From contig NZ_JAKVIO010000032.1 in assembly GCF_022601895.1 (NCBI RefSeq), positions 1 through 50,611 of the forward strand: 50,611 bases of DNA. The letters are read 5' to 3'. How positions within the stretch are numbered: the stretch's first letter is position 1; every line of letters starts with the position of its first letter. Made by a program: the position numbers and the translations under genes. This stretch comes from Sphingomonas sp. LaA6.9. GTDB taxonomy: Bacteria; Pseudomonadota; Alphaproteobacteria; Sphingomonadales; Sphingomonadaceae. Under the pieces are notes generated by a model. It made no database searches. It was given only the letters and a program-made list of their open reading frames with translations, and was not told the DNA's origin. This document shows, in pieces, positions 29,767 to 37,739 of this stretch.

Positions 29767-30654
29767 ATGATAAAGGTCGCCCTGGTCGCCGCTGTGGCAC
29801 TCGCTCCCGTTGCCTGGTTTGCGCTCGCGCCCGGCGACGCCTCCGCACCAAGCCCGGCCGAGATCGCCGCCAGTGCGCCGCCGGGGGATTGGATCGATAT
29901 TCCCGAAAGCGAATTGCTGCTGATGGAAACCGCCGAAGGCGGGCGCGTCGTCATCCAGATGGCGTCCGAATTCGCGCCTGTCCATGTCGGCAACATCCGG
30001 AAGATTGCGGCAGCGCGCTGGTGGGATGGCACGAGCATCAACCGCGTTCAGGACAATTATGTCGTGCAATGGGGTGACGCGACCGAACGGAAGACGCTGC
30101 CCGAAGGTGTCATTGCCAAGCCCGCCGCGGAGTATTTCCGCCCCGTGAAAGGCCTGTCGCCCGACTGGATCGATTGGCCCGACCCCTATGCCAAGAGGAC
30201 CGGCTTCTGGAAGGGCTGGCCCGTCGGCGGCGATGGCGACAATATATGGCTCACGCACTGCTATGGCATGGTCGGGGTCGGGCGCAATCTGGCGCCAGAT
30301 ACGGGTTCAGGCGCAGAGCTCTATGCGGTGATCGGGCACGCGCCACGCCATCTCGATCGAAATATCGCGCTGGTCGGCCGCGTGATCGAGGGCATGGAGT
30401 TTCTGGCATCGCGTCCGCGGGGGACTGGCGATCTCGGCTTCTACACCGATGGGCAGCAACGTATCGCGATCGGCAGCATAAAGCCGATGTCCGATGCCGA
30501 GGCTGGCGCAAAGTCGCGCTACCAGTATCTGTCTTCAAAGAGCTTCAGTGCCTATCGCGATGCACGTGCCAACCGCCGTGACCCCTTCTTCAACGTGCCG
30601 GCTGGCGGCGCGGACGTCTGCAATATCCCGGTGCCGATCCGACGAGCATCGTGA
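29767..30654 (+). CDS. Cyclophilin-type peptidyl-prolyl cis-trans isomerase, exported
   Basis: A 295-residue protein with an N-terminal hydrophobic segment (VALVAAVALAPVAWFALAPG) that acts as signal peptide or anchor, then a cyclophilin-like domain. Recognisable cyclophilin blocks are VVIQMASEFAPVHVGNIRKI, WWDGTSINRVQDNYVVQWGD, HCYGMVGVGRNLAPDTGSGA and ALVGRVIEGMEFLASRPRG. They correspond to the family strands with the substrate-binding Arg and Phe/Tyr environment, though an insertion of about 30 residues follows the QWGD part. The enzyme would isomerise proline bonds in periplasmic proteins. The tail (YRDARANRRDPFFNVPAGG) is typical of the sphingomonad version as I recall. It is convergent with the aspartyl protease gene. 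Confidence 0.87.
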   Translation: MIKVALVAAVALAPVAWFALAPGDASAPSPAEIAASAPPGDWIDIPESELLLMETAEGGRVVIQMASEFAPVHVGNIRKIAAARWWDGTSINRVQDNYVVQWGDATERKTLPEGVIAKPAAEYFRPVKGLSPDWIDWPDPYAKRTGFWKGWPVGGDGDNIWLTHCYGMVGVGRNLAPDTGSGAELYAVIGHAPRHLDRNIALVGRVIEGMEFLASRPRGTGDLGFYTDGQQRIAIGSIKPMSDAEAGAKSRYQYLSSKSFSAYRDARANRRDPFFNVPAGGADVCNIPVPIRRAS

Positions 30655-30686
30655 AGCTCGCATCGATCTTCAGGCGGCGGCTCTGA

Positions 30687-31226
30687 TCAACGCAGCCGCA
30701 TTTCGCCTTCGGTGATTTCGACCTTGGCGACGCGTGACAGAAAGCTCTGCCCCAGCAGCGACACGCCAAGATCATTTTCCGCGACCATCGCCTTCACGTT
30801 GGTTGCCGATACTGGCCCGATCGCCAGCCGGTCGAGCATCACGGGCTTCAGCTTTACTTCACCATTTGCCGACATGGCGCGCGCCGTGAACTCGCCCGCC
30901 TGCGCTCCAATTCCTGCCTTTTGGGCGTCCGCGCGCGTCAGCACGACCGCGCTCGCGCCTGAATCGACGAGAAAGCGCACCGCCGCGCCGTTGACCTGCG
31001 CCTCGGCATAGAAATGGCTGTCGGACGCGCGGCGGAGCACGACCTCCGCGATCCCGTTGCCGGCCTGCTCGACACGCGGTGGTGCGGCATCCGCAACCAG
31101 ATGCCCGGAAACCACATTGGCGGCCTGTCCGGTCTGGCCCGGCCTGAGAGCCGGGGTCGTCGGCCCGCCGGGCATCAATGCGAGCAGCGCAATCGCACCC
31201 AGGCAGATCAGGAAAACCAGCCGCAT
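30687..31226 (-). CDS. Retropepsin-like aspartic protease, membrane-anchored
   Basis: A 179-residue protein with an N-terminal helix (LVFLICLGAIALLALMPGG) that anchors it or serves as signal, a low-complexity linker and a retropepsin-like domain of about 100 residues. The catalytic motif FLVDSGASAVVLT has the active Asp at residue 88. FYAEAQVNGAAVRF precedes it, and VSLLGQSFLSRVAKVEITEG closes the fold; this is the pattern of TIGR02281-type periplasmic aspartyl proteases. Like retroviral proteases, it has one active-site Asp per chain and should work as a dimer. ATG 31226 was chosen; ATG 31229 adds one residue. Substrate unknown. It lies just downstream of asnB in the same orientation. Confidence 0.85.
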   Translation of the reverse strand: MRLVFLICLGAIALLALMPGGPTTPALRPGQTGQAANVVSGHLVADAAPPRVEQAGNGIAEVVLRRASDSHFYAEAQVNGAAVRFLVDSGASAVVLTRADAQKAGIGAQAGEFTARAMSANGEVKLKPVMLDRLAIGPVSATNVKAMVAENDLGVSLLGQSFLSRVAKVEITEGEMRLR

Positions 31227-31352
31227 CATATTGCAACCCCCTGCGGACCTTCGTCGCCAGCCCTTTGCCCGCCGGACGACGAACGGCGTTAATGCCCGCA
31301 AAATCTCGCCGCTTCAAGCGACCCGCGACGAACCGAATCGTTCTCGGGCCGA

Positions 31353-31366
31353 CGCAGCGCGCTGCG
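31353..31366 (-). terminator. Palindromic stem after asnB
   Basis: CGCAGCGCGCTGCG is a perfect 14-base palindrome 30 bases beyond the asnB stop. With flanking bases it can make a 9-bp stem with one mismatch and a CGCG loop. No T-run follows, so a terminator role is only suggested by position. No gene was found in 31230-31395. Confidence 0.4.
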
Positions 31367-31395
31367 GCGGAATGGGCGGGGCATCGGGGTAAACT

Positions 31396-33393
31396 TCAGT
31401 GTGCCAGCCCTGCCTCGATCAGCCGTATTGGTTCGGCGTTCGCGCGTGGCAGTCGCGACAGAGATGGCTGTTCGGCATGCCAGGCCTGGAACATCAGGAT
31501 GTCCCACAGGCAAAAGTGCCAGCGTCGTTCACCGGAAAGATGTTCGCGCCAGATGCGGCCCACCCGATCCGGGTCGAAAAAACCTTCGGCGCGCAGACGG
31601 CGGGGATCGAGCAGCTCCTCGGTCCATTCGCGCAGGGGCCCCGCAAGCCACTCCGCAAGTGGCAGTCCGAATCCCTTTTTCGGACGCTCAACAAGTTCGA
31701 CGGGGACGTGCCTGTGAAGCACTTGCCGCAGGATATGCTTGCCGCGTCCGCCCTTGACTCTCGCGGACATCGGCAGCCGCCATGCGAATTCGACGACGCG
31801 GTGATCAAGAAAGGGCACGCGCGTCTCCAGGCTTACTGCCATGCTCGCACGATCCACCTTGGCCAATATATCGTCGGGCAGGTAGATCAGCGTGTCGCGG
31901 TGCATCATCTGTAGCCGGAGATCTGCGAACAATGGCATGCTGTCGCCAGGCAGCTCCGCTCCTTCCTCGTCAGCCGTTGCCAGCAGGTCATGCGGTTTTC
32001 CGATCGCCATGAAATCGCGGCAAAAGGCCTCATCGGAATCGGCGCGGAAAAGCCCGCCAAGCTTGGAAAGCCGATCGGCCGGCGCCAATCGCCGCAAATG
32101 GCGTGGCAGGACGCGCTGAGCCATTCCCGCCATTTCGTATAGCAGCCCGTCCTGCAGGGACTGGCCCAGCGCGCCGCGCATCGACGAAGGAATATGCCCG
32201 AGCGACTGGCGCGTGCGCGCCGCGCGATGATAGCGTGCATAGCCCGCGAACAGTTCGTCGCCGCCATCCCCCGAAAGGCTGACGGTGACGTGCTGGCGGG
32301 TAAGCTTGCTGAGCAGATAGGTTGGCACCTGCGAGGGATCGGCAAAGGGTTCGTCCCAAATGGTGGGAAGCCGAGGGATGACCGCGAGCGCGTCCTCGGC
32401 AGTGACGTACATTTCGCAATGCTCGGTGCCGAGATGCGCGGCCACCGCACGGGCATGGGGGGCTTCGTCGAAGGCGGCGTTGTCAAAGCCGATCGAAAAG
32501 GTGCGGACCGGGCGTGACGATACCGATTGCATCAATGCAACGATCAGGGAACTGTCGACCCCGCCCGACAGAAATGCGCCCAGCGGGACGTCCGCCTCCA
32601 TCCGCTGCGCGACAGCGTTGCAGAGCAATGCTTCGAGTTCGTCCACCAGCCAAGGGCCGTCGTCGCGCGGGTCCGACGTCCCTGATCGCGCTATGTCATC
32701 AAAATTCCAATAGCATATCGGCGCGCTCACCGACCTGCCATCGTCATCGACGACGACATAATGCGCTGCGGGCAGTTTGTGGATACCGCGCCAGATGCTG
32801 TGGGGCGCGGGCACATAGCTGTGCCGCAGGAACAGGGCGAGCGCATCGCGGTTTACCACCGGCTCGAACCCGGGATGCGCGGCAATCGCCTTGAGCTCGG
32901 ATGCGAACACAAATCCGGCCGCGGCGGATCCGTAATAGAGCGGCTTTTCCCCAAGCCTATCACGCGCCAGATAGAGCTTGCGCGCGAGCCTGTCCCAAAG
33001 CGCGAACGCGAACATGCCGTTGAAACGGTTCAGCGCGCCCTCCACGCCCCACTTCTCGAACGCCGCGAGCATCACCTCGGTATCCGAATGACCCTTCCAG
33101 CGCGGCGCGGCGCCAAGGGCTTCCAGCTCGTTGCGCAGCATCGCGTGATTGTAGATTTCCCCATTGTACACGATCACAAACCGGCCGGTGGCAGAAGGCA
33201 TCGGCTGGTGCCCCGCCGGGGAAAGGTCGATGATCGACAACCGCCGGTGTCCGAGCGCCAGCCCGGCGTCCTGATCAATCCATCCGCCCGCATCATCGGG
33301 GCCGCGGTGCGTGATGGCGTCGGTCATCGCGGCGAGCGTCGAGGCGAATTCGCTTGTCGCCGATCGATCAAAGAACCCGGCGATTCCGCACAT
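31396..33393 (-). CDS. AsnB-type glutamine-hydrolysing asparagine synthase / amidotransferase
   Basis: A 665-residue class II amidotransferase. Cys2 is the nucleophile (MCGIAGFFD), with the [10 protein letters not shown] and [17 protein letters not shown] glutaminase blocks. The synthetase half carries the PPi-loop [14 protein letters not shown] near residue 270 and [20 protein letters not shown]. As a family, these either make asparagine or amidate other carboxylates; the many copies next to polysaccharide genes are thought to amidate sugar acids. Here it follows the Wzc-type kinase by 32 bp on the same strand, so a role in the polymer is likely but inferred. No gene symbol is given because a true AsnB function is unproven. 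A GAGGGG site precedes the ATG. Confidence 0.9.
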   Translation of the reverse strand: MCGIAGFFDRSATSEFASTLAAMTDAITHRGPDDAGGWIDQDAGLALGHRRLSIIDLSPAGHQPMPSATGRFVIVYNGEIYNHAMLRNELEALGAAPRWKGHSDTEVMLAAFEKWGVEGALNRFNGMFAFALWDRLARKLYLARDRLGEKPLYYGSAAAGFVFASELKAIAAHPGFEPVVNRDALALFLRHSYVPAPHSIWRGIHKLPAAHYVVVDDDGRSVSAPICYWNFDDIARSGTSDPRDDGPWLVDELEALLCNAVAQRMEADVPLGAFLSGGVDSSLIVALMQSVSSRPVRTFSIGFDNAAFDEAPHARAVAAHLGTEHCEMYVTAEDALAVIPRLPTIWDEPFADPSQVPTYLLSKLTRQHVTVSLSGDGGDELFAGYARYHRAARTRQSLGHIPSSMRGALGQSLQDGLLYEMAGMAQRVLPRHLRRLAPADRLSKLGGLFRADSDEAFCRDFMAIGKPHDLLATADEEGAELPGDSMPLFADLRLQMMHRDTLIYLPDDILAKVDRASMAVSLETRVPFLDHRVVEFAWRLPMSARVKGGRGKHILRQVLHRHVPVELVERPKKGFGLPLAEWLAGPLREWTEELLDPRRLRAEGFFDPDRVGRIWREHLSGERRWHFCLWDILMFQAWHAEQPSLSRLPRANAEPIRLIEAGLAH

Positions 33394-33425
33394 TGAACAT
33401 TACCCCTCGGTGCCAGTCTGGCAGA

Positions 33426-35792
33426 TCAATCGACATGCCTTCCGAAGATCCGATGGATCGCGGACTTGACCGATGCGAACCCCGGCAGCCTGTCGAGCAT
33501 CGTCACGACGCCGCGCCCAGGCGCGCTTGCCTCGCCGCCGGGGCGATAATATTCCTGGTACCGCGAATAATAGTGGATCGCGTCGCCATAGCTGCGGCGC
33601 GCATGCTCGCCATAATTTACCCGATTGAGCACGACCCCTGCGATTTCGTCGCCGAATATGTCGACAGCGACGCGCGCTGCCTCCGGGTGGGACCGCCCCC
33701 AATCGAGAACCAGAATGGTCGCGTCCGCGATGCCCGAAAGTATCTTTGCATCGAGCACTGGTAGAATTGGCGGGGCGTCCAGCACAATCAGGTCGAAGCG
33801 TTCACGCAGTTGCGAGAGCATCTCTTCGAGCCGTGGCGACGAGATCAGCGCGCTCGCGTCTGCTACGGCGTGATTGACCCCGATTTTCTCGAAATGGCCC
33901 AGCCGGTCATCGGACACCAGCACTTCATCGAGCCCGGCGCGATTACTGAGATAGGCAACGACATCGGGGGTGTCCGCCTGGTCGGGGCGCGGGTGCAGCG
34001 ACGCAGGTTGTCGCAGATCGACGTCGACCGAGACAGCTCTGTGCCCCAACGAACTCGCCGCCGCGGCGAGTCCTGCAGCCACCGTGGTTTTGCCTTCGTT
34101 CACCAGAGGCGATGTGACCACGACCACCATTGCCCCGCTCTTCTTAACGCGCGCGAGCAACTCGATATAGAGATTGCGCAGGGCTTCGGGGAATACAGAC
34201 CCCGGACGCTCGGCGATGAGCGCGTGCGGTGCGGAGAGCGCCATGTGACCTGATACGTCGGGCACCATGGCCAAGGTGGGAAGGCCAAGGGCGCGTTCGA
34301 CCTGGGCAGCCGTGCGCAGGCGATTGTCCACATTCTCGGCCACCAGCGCGAGGATAATGCCGAGAATCGCGCCGCCGATCAGCGCAACTGCCAGCGTTCT
34401 CTTAGGCTCGGGGTGAGATGGCAGCTTCGGAACCGGTGCGCTCGATATGATTCGCATGTCGGGGCGAATATCCTCGGGCTTGGCCATGAGTTCCTTCAAC
34501 TGCGAGAGCAGCGACAGATAGAGTTGATGGCTCGTGTCGGCTTCGCGTTGCAGTTCCTTCAGATTGACGATTGCGCCCATTTCGCGCGAATTCGCGGCTC
34601 GCAGCGCACCAAGGTCACCGGCCAGTGCACCGGTGCGCGCGGCATCGGCCCGGCTATCAATTGCAGCCGACTGCATCGATGCCATCGCTGCGCGCGTCAT
34701 TTCCTGGCCGATGCGTTGGCGAACTTCGGTCAACTGCGCCGTCGCCTTCGCCAGATCGGGATGACCTGGGCCGTAGAAGCTCGAAAGATCCGCCACCTTC
34801 GCCGCAAGCGTAGCCTCCTGCGACTTGAGATCGTTGAGTACCGGCGAGGTCGCGATCGTATTCGATGCACTCGCTACCCCGCGCGCCTTGCTGCCGGTCA
34901 GCGCGCCTGCCGCCTTGGCCTCGGAGAGCGCGCCGGAGATACGCGCGAGCAATGTGTTGTTGATTTCTTCGGGGCGCGAAGTGAACAGATTGTTCGCACG
35001 CATATAGCCAGCCACCGCGGAATCTTCGGTTTCCAGCGTGACGCGCAACTCATTCACGCGGCTCTTCAGATCCGCGATCGCGCGTCGGCGCGAATTGCGC
35101 TCTTCCGAGCGCTGGGAATCCACATGCGTCTGCACGATGCGATTGGCGAGATGGCTCGCCTTATAGGGATCTTCCGAACTGACCGAAACGTCGATCAGAT
35201 GCGATCGGCCGAGGCGCGTCACCGTCGTGCGACCCATGAGGCTATCGGTGACTTCCTCCAGCTTCGCTTTTTCGGCTGCCTCGTTGACATCCTTCGCGCT
35301 CATCTCGGCCAGAAGCGCGCTCTCCTCGAGCTTTGGCGGGGCGGGTTGCAGGCCGATGCGTTGCATCAGACTGAGTTTCGCGGCCGGCGGGACAAACTCG
35401 GGATCTTCCATCAGATCGGCATTCCGCACCACGCGTCGGGCAAGCGCACGCGATTGCAGCAGCTCAATACGCGTGGAAATGCGCAGCTCTTCATCAGGGG
35501 TCGCGACGACTGTGGCGGCCTGCGCGTCTGCTATTTCCTTTTCGGGCTGGACCATCACGACCGCGGCGCTCGTATAGATCGGCTTTGTAAGCAGCAACGC
35601 CAGAACGGTGAATGCGAGCACCCCCAGCATCGCCCCGACAAGCAGTGTGCGATGGCGCATCAGGATGCGCCAGATTTCGACCATGCCTACATAGGCGGCC
35701 TCGGTCCTGTTATTGGGGCGCCACGGCTCCTGAACCGTCATCGCCCTTAGGGCCTGCGGCTCAACGATGCGGGCGATTTTCCCGTCGGGCAT
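33426..35792 (-). CDS. Polysaccharide co-polymerase with tyrosine autokinase domain (Wzc/GumC type)
   Basis: A 788-residue inner-membrane protein that controls chain length and export of capsule or exopolysaccharide. Residues 30-480 form the Wzz/GNVR periplasmic domain between two helices (LLVGAMLGVLAFTVLALLL and a second near residue 470, LAVALIGGAILGIILALVA). The cytoplasmic BY-kinase has Walker A SPLVNEGKTTVA (about 555-566), the Walker A' element VDVDLRQP (about 588) and Walker B LIVLDAPPILPVLD (about 665). The C-terminus has a Tyr cluster, DAIHYYSRYQEYYRP, the expected autophosphorylation tail. The Walker A' reads VDVDLRQP rather than the commoner DADLRRP. ATG 35792 has a GGGGGG site seven bases away. 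asnB follows on the same transcript. Confidence 0.93.
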   Translation of the reverse strand: MPDGKIARIVEPQALRAMTVQEPWRPNNRTEAAYVGMVEIWRILMRHRTLLVGAMLGVLAFTVLALLLTKPIYTSAAVVMVQPEKEIADAQAATVVATPDEELRISTRIELLQSRALARRVVRNADLMEDPEFVPPAAKLSLMQRIGLQPAPPKLEESALLAEMSAKDVNEAAEKAKLEEVTDSLMGRTTVTRLGRSHLIDVSVSSEDPYKASHLANRIVQTHVDSQRSEERNSRRRAIADLKSRVNELRVTLETEDSAVAGYMRANNLFTSRPEEINNTLLARISGALSEAKAAGALTGSKARGVASASNTIATSPVLNDLKSQEATLAAKVADLSSFYGPGHPDLAKATAQLTEVRQRIGQEMTRAAMASMQSAAIDSRADAARTGALAGDLGALRAANSREMGAIVNLKELQREADTSHQLYLSLLSQLKELMAKPEDIRPDMRIISSAPVPKLPSHPEPKRTLAVALIGGAILGIILALVAENVDNRLRTAAQVERALGLPTLAMVPDVSGHMALSAPHALIAERPGSVFPEALRNLYIELLARVKKSGAMVVVVTSPLVNEGKTTVAAGLAAAASSLGHRAVSVDVDLRQPASLHPRPDQADTPDVVAYLSNRAGLDEVLVSDDRLGHFEKIGVNHAVADASALISSPRLEEMLSQLRERFDLIVLDAPPILPVLDAKILSGIADATILVLDWGRSHPEAARVAVDIFGDEIAGVVLNRVNYGEHARRSYGDAIHYYSRYQEYYRPGGEASAPGRGVVTMLDRLPGFASVKSAIHRIFGRHVD

Positions 35793-35868
35793 TGTTCAAC
35801 CCCCCATCTACACATGGCCGGGGTGCCGGACCGTCTCGAGCTTGCCGGTACCGCACCGAACAAACATT

Positions 35869-35903
35869 CTATGATCCGGTGCCCATCTGGCCAGCGATCA
35901 TAG
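35869..35903. repeat. Inverted repeat CTATGATC-N19-GATCATAG upstream of the kinase gene
   Basis: Perfect 8-bp arms (35869-35876 and 35896-35903) separated by 19 bases lie 77 bp before the kinase ATG. Each arm contains a TATGAT on one strand, resembling a -10 hexamer, so it may mark overlapping promoters or a two-site operator. The centre holds TGGCCA. Confidence 0.45.
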
Positions 35904-35940
35904 TGATAGCGGCCCATCCCAGGAGATTAACGCGATGGCT

Positions 35941-35958
35941 TTCCAATTCCCATTGGAA
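35941..35958. promoter_or_regulatory. Operator-like inverted repeat TTCCAAT-TCCC-ATTGGAA
   Basis: Perfect 7-bp arms with a 4-base centre, about 150 bp upstream of the kinase start. The CCAAT/ATTGG arms recur in the repeat upstream of the response-regulator gene (36983-37006), suggesting one regulator may bind both. The whole 35793-36024 interval has no gene on the minus strand. Confidence 0.45.
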
Positions 35959-35963
35959 GTAGT

Positions 35964-35991
35964 GGGGCGCGCATCGGGCTAGGCGCGCCCC
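35964..35991 (-). terminator. Perfect hairpin between the response-regulator and kinase genes
   Basis: GGGGCGCGC (35964-35972), a 10-base loop and GCGCGCCCC (35983-35991) form a perfect 9-bp stem just after the regulator stop (minus strand). The bases following on the minus strand are ACTACTTCC, without a T-run. It probably ends or attenuates the regulator transcript before the kinase promoter. Confidence 0.5.
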
Positions 35992-36024
35992 GTTTCCGGT
36001 GCGGAGCCTTTCGGCTCGATATCG

Positions 36025-36705
36025 TCAATTGCACGCAGCGATCCGATGGTCGTCATCGCCAATGCCGCGCATCACCGCCCAGATTGCGGCCTGCGTGCGG
36101 TTGAGCACATTGAGCTTCCTGAGAATCGCCTTGATATGCACCTTGACCGTGGCTTCAGTAATGTCGAGGCGGCGGGCAATCACCTTGTTCGCTTCACCGC
36201 ATACAAGGCATTGAAGAATTTCGATCTCGCGATCCGATAGATTGACCGAAGCGCGGCTCGCTTCCCAATCGCCGCTGGCTGGCTGCCAATGCATATTGGT
36301 CAGCGATTCGACGACCTGGGTCGGCACCACCTTTTCGCCAAGCGCGATAAGGTTGAGCGCACCTGCCAGCGGTTCACACGATATCGCCTTGACCAGATAG
36401 CCGTCGGCGCCGGCTTCGAACGCGCGTGCAATCGCATCGAGCCGATAGTTGTCGGCCATGATGACCACGCGACAACCCGGAAAACGTTGCCGCAGCTGCC
36501 GACACGTATCCAACCCTTCCTTGTCGGTAGTCGAATCAACGATGAACAGGCAATTCAAACTGCCGTTCTCGTTGTCGCTGGTAAGATGTTCGGCGTCCTG
36601 CACGACATCGAGAACATTGAATGACTGCTCGGTCAGGATCCTTCTCAGACCCTCCCGGACAATTTCATTTCTGCCGAGAATAGAAACCTGAATATTGTCA
36701 CGCAT
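36025..36705 (-). CDS. NarL/FixJ-type response regulator with degenerate receiver
   Basis: A 226-residue regulator with an N-terminal receiver (residues 1-120) and a LuxR-type helix-turn-helix (about 155-212: LSDREIEILQCLVCGEANKV, ITEATVKVHIKAILRKLNVL). The receiver opens VSILGRNEIVREGLRRIL: where NarL-type proteins have the Mg2+-binding Asp-Asp pair, this has Gly11-Arg12. The phospho-acceptor Asp57 (FIVDSTTD) and Lys106 (YLVKA) remain, but the switch Thr/Ser appears replaced in VVIMADN. It may act without normal phosphorylation. The start at 36705 has a strong GGAGGG. No histidine kinase is nearby. Position next to the kinase gene suggests it controls polysaccharide genes. Confidence 0.88.
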   Translation of the reverse strand: MRDNIQVSILGRNEIVREGLRRILTEQSFNVLDVVQDAEHLTSDNENGSLNCLFIVDSTTDKEGLDTCRQLRQRFPGCRVVIMADNYRLDAIARAFEAGADGYLVKAISCEPLAGALNLIALGEKVVPTQVVESLTNMHWQPASGDWEASRASVNLSDREIEILQCLVCGEANKVIARRLDITEATVKVHIKAILRKLNVLNRTQAAIWAVMRGIGDDDHRIAACN

Positions 36706-37022
36706 AACACCCTCCATTGCGTTTTCGGCAATTCATGGAAACAGGATTATGCGACCACCACCCTGAAACATTATTCAATTGTGTAATTTTATTTTATGCT
36801 CCGTAAAACAAAATCATGACGATGAGAAATGATCAAATCATCCTCATAGCCTACACACAGTTGTTATTATGCTCGCTCCAGCCCCTGCGCGGATATAACC
36901 CCAGGATCACTCCATCGGCGTATCCATTGCCTTGCAACGGATAAGGGATGGACGCTGTTTCAGTGTGTTAATGTTAAGCTAATGCCAATTGGCAGGTATT
37001 GCCAATGGGATTATTACGTACG
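36706..37022. other. AT-rich intergenic region upstream of the response-regulator gene
   Basis: About 317 bp with no supportable gene on either strand. It is clearly more AT-rich than its surroundings, especially 36770-36870 with runs such as TTTTATTTTATG, so it probably holds the regulator's promoter and binding sites. A compact set of inverted repeats lies at 36983-37006, and the palindrome ACGTACGT is close to the HAD gene stop. Confidence 0.6.
36983..37006. promoter_or_regulatory. Overlapping operator-like inverted repeats
   Basis: TGCCAATTGGCA (36983-36994) is a perfect 12-base palindrome. Its right half also begins a perfect inverted repeat, ATTGGCA-GGTAT-TGCCAAT (36988-37006). Three half-sites in 24 bases look like a binding site for one or two dimers. 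It is about 280 bp upstream of the response-regulator start and 17 bp beyond the HAD stop. Confidence 0.5.
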
Positions 37023-37739
37023 TCATCCTTCGGCGCATATCTCTGCCCAGTCGAGCCGCGAAAGATCCACAATGGTCAAATCACTCTCGCCCGAAAGGTG
37101 CATCGGCTGCACCGAATTGACACGTTGCGGCCGATCGACACGGATGGTCTGCCAGCCCCGCTGCCTGGGGGCCACAAAATCCTTGGTTGGATTATCCCCA
37201 ATATAGGTAAGGCGGTGCGGAGGCAGCCCGAACAGCGCCTCGATGCATTCGAAGGCGCGGGGATGCGGCTTCCAATAGGCGCGCCCCCAAAGATCGGTGC
37301 AGATCAACGGCCAGAATCCCTTAGCGGCGAGCCCCAGCGCCCTGATCTTCTGCTGTTGCGCGACAAGGAAGCCGTCGGTCACCAGCGCGAGACACAAGCC
37401 GTCGGGCCGCTCGGCCGCCAGCAGCGCGGCCGCATCCTGCGCCAGGCGGATCTCGGGCCAATGCCTGCGATAGACGTCGACGGCCTTGCCGATGAACTCG
37501 GGCGTCGCGCGCACGCCCAGATCGGCAAAGGCGCGGTTGAACACGTCGCCTCTGTGGCCGGTGTCGAAGATCGCAGCGGCCAGCTCGGCAAAATTCGATA
37601 TCCGCAACTCTTCCTCGACCCACGCGCCGACCGCGCGAAATCCGCTCAGCACGTAATCGCGTTCCAGGTAAAGCGTGTCGTCGAGATCGAATACGACCAC
37701 GCGCTCAACGCGTTCGTGCCGGGGCGCGCGCGCAGTCAT
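37023..37739 (-). CDS. HAD-superfamily hydrolase
   Basis: A 238-residue phosphatase-like protein. Motif I VVFDLDDTLYLERDYV has the nucleophile Asp and the general acid Asp two residues on. Motif II is LALVTDGF. Motif III Lys is in YWKPHPRAFE, and motif IV is YIGDNPTKDFVAPRQRGW. All four HAD motifs are intact. Such genes often accompany ATP-grasp genes in polysaccharide loci, and here the ATG overlaps the ATP-grasp stop (ATGA). The substrate could be a sugar phosphate or a phosphorylated amino acid, but sequence does not decide. It is the last gene of the six-gene minus-strand run. Confidence 0.88.
   Translation of the reverse strand: MTARAPRHERVERVVVFDLDDTLYLERDYVLSGFRAVGAWVEEELRISNFAELAAAIFDTGHRGDVFNRAFADLGVRATPEFIGKAVDVYRRHWPEIRLAQDAAALLAAERPDGLCLALVTDGFLVAQQQKIRALGLAAKGFWPLICTDLWGRAYWKPHPRAFECIEALFGLPPHRLTYIGDNPTKDFVAPRQRGWQTIRVDRPQRVNSVQPMHLSGESDLTIVDLSRLDWAEICAEG

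Noticed and set aside
36988-37006. Sigma-54 promoter reading (TGGCA...TTGC)
   Set aside because: The GG and GC dinucleotides are 8 bases apart instead of the required 10, so the sequence is better read as an inverted repeat.
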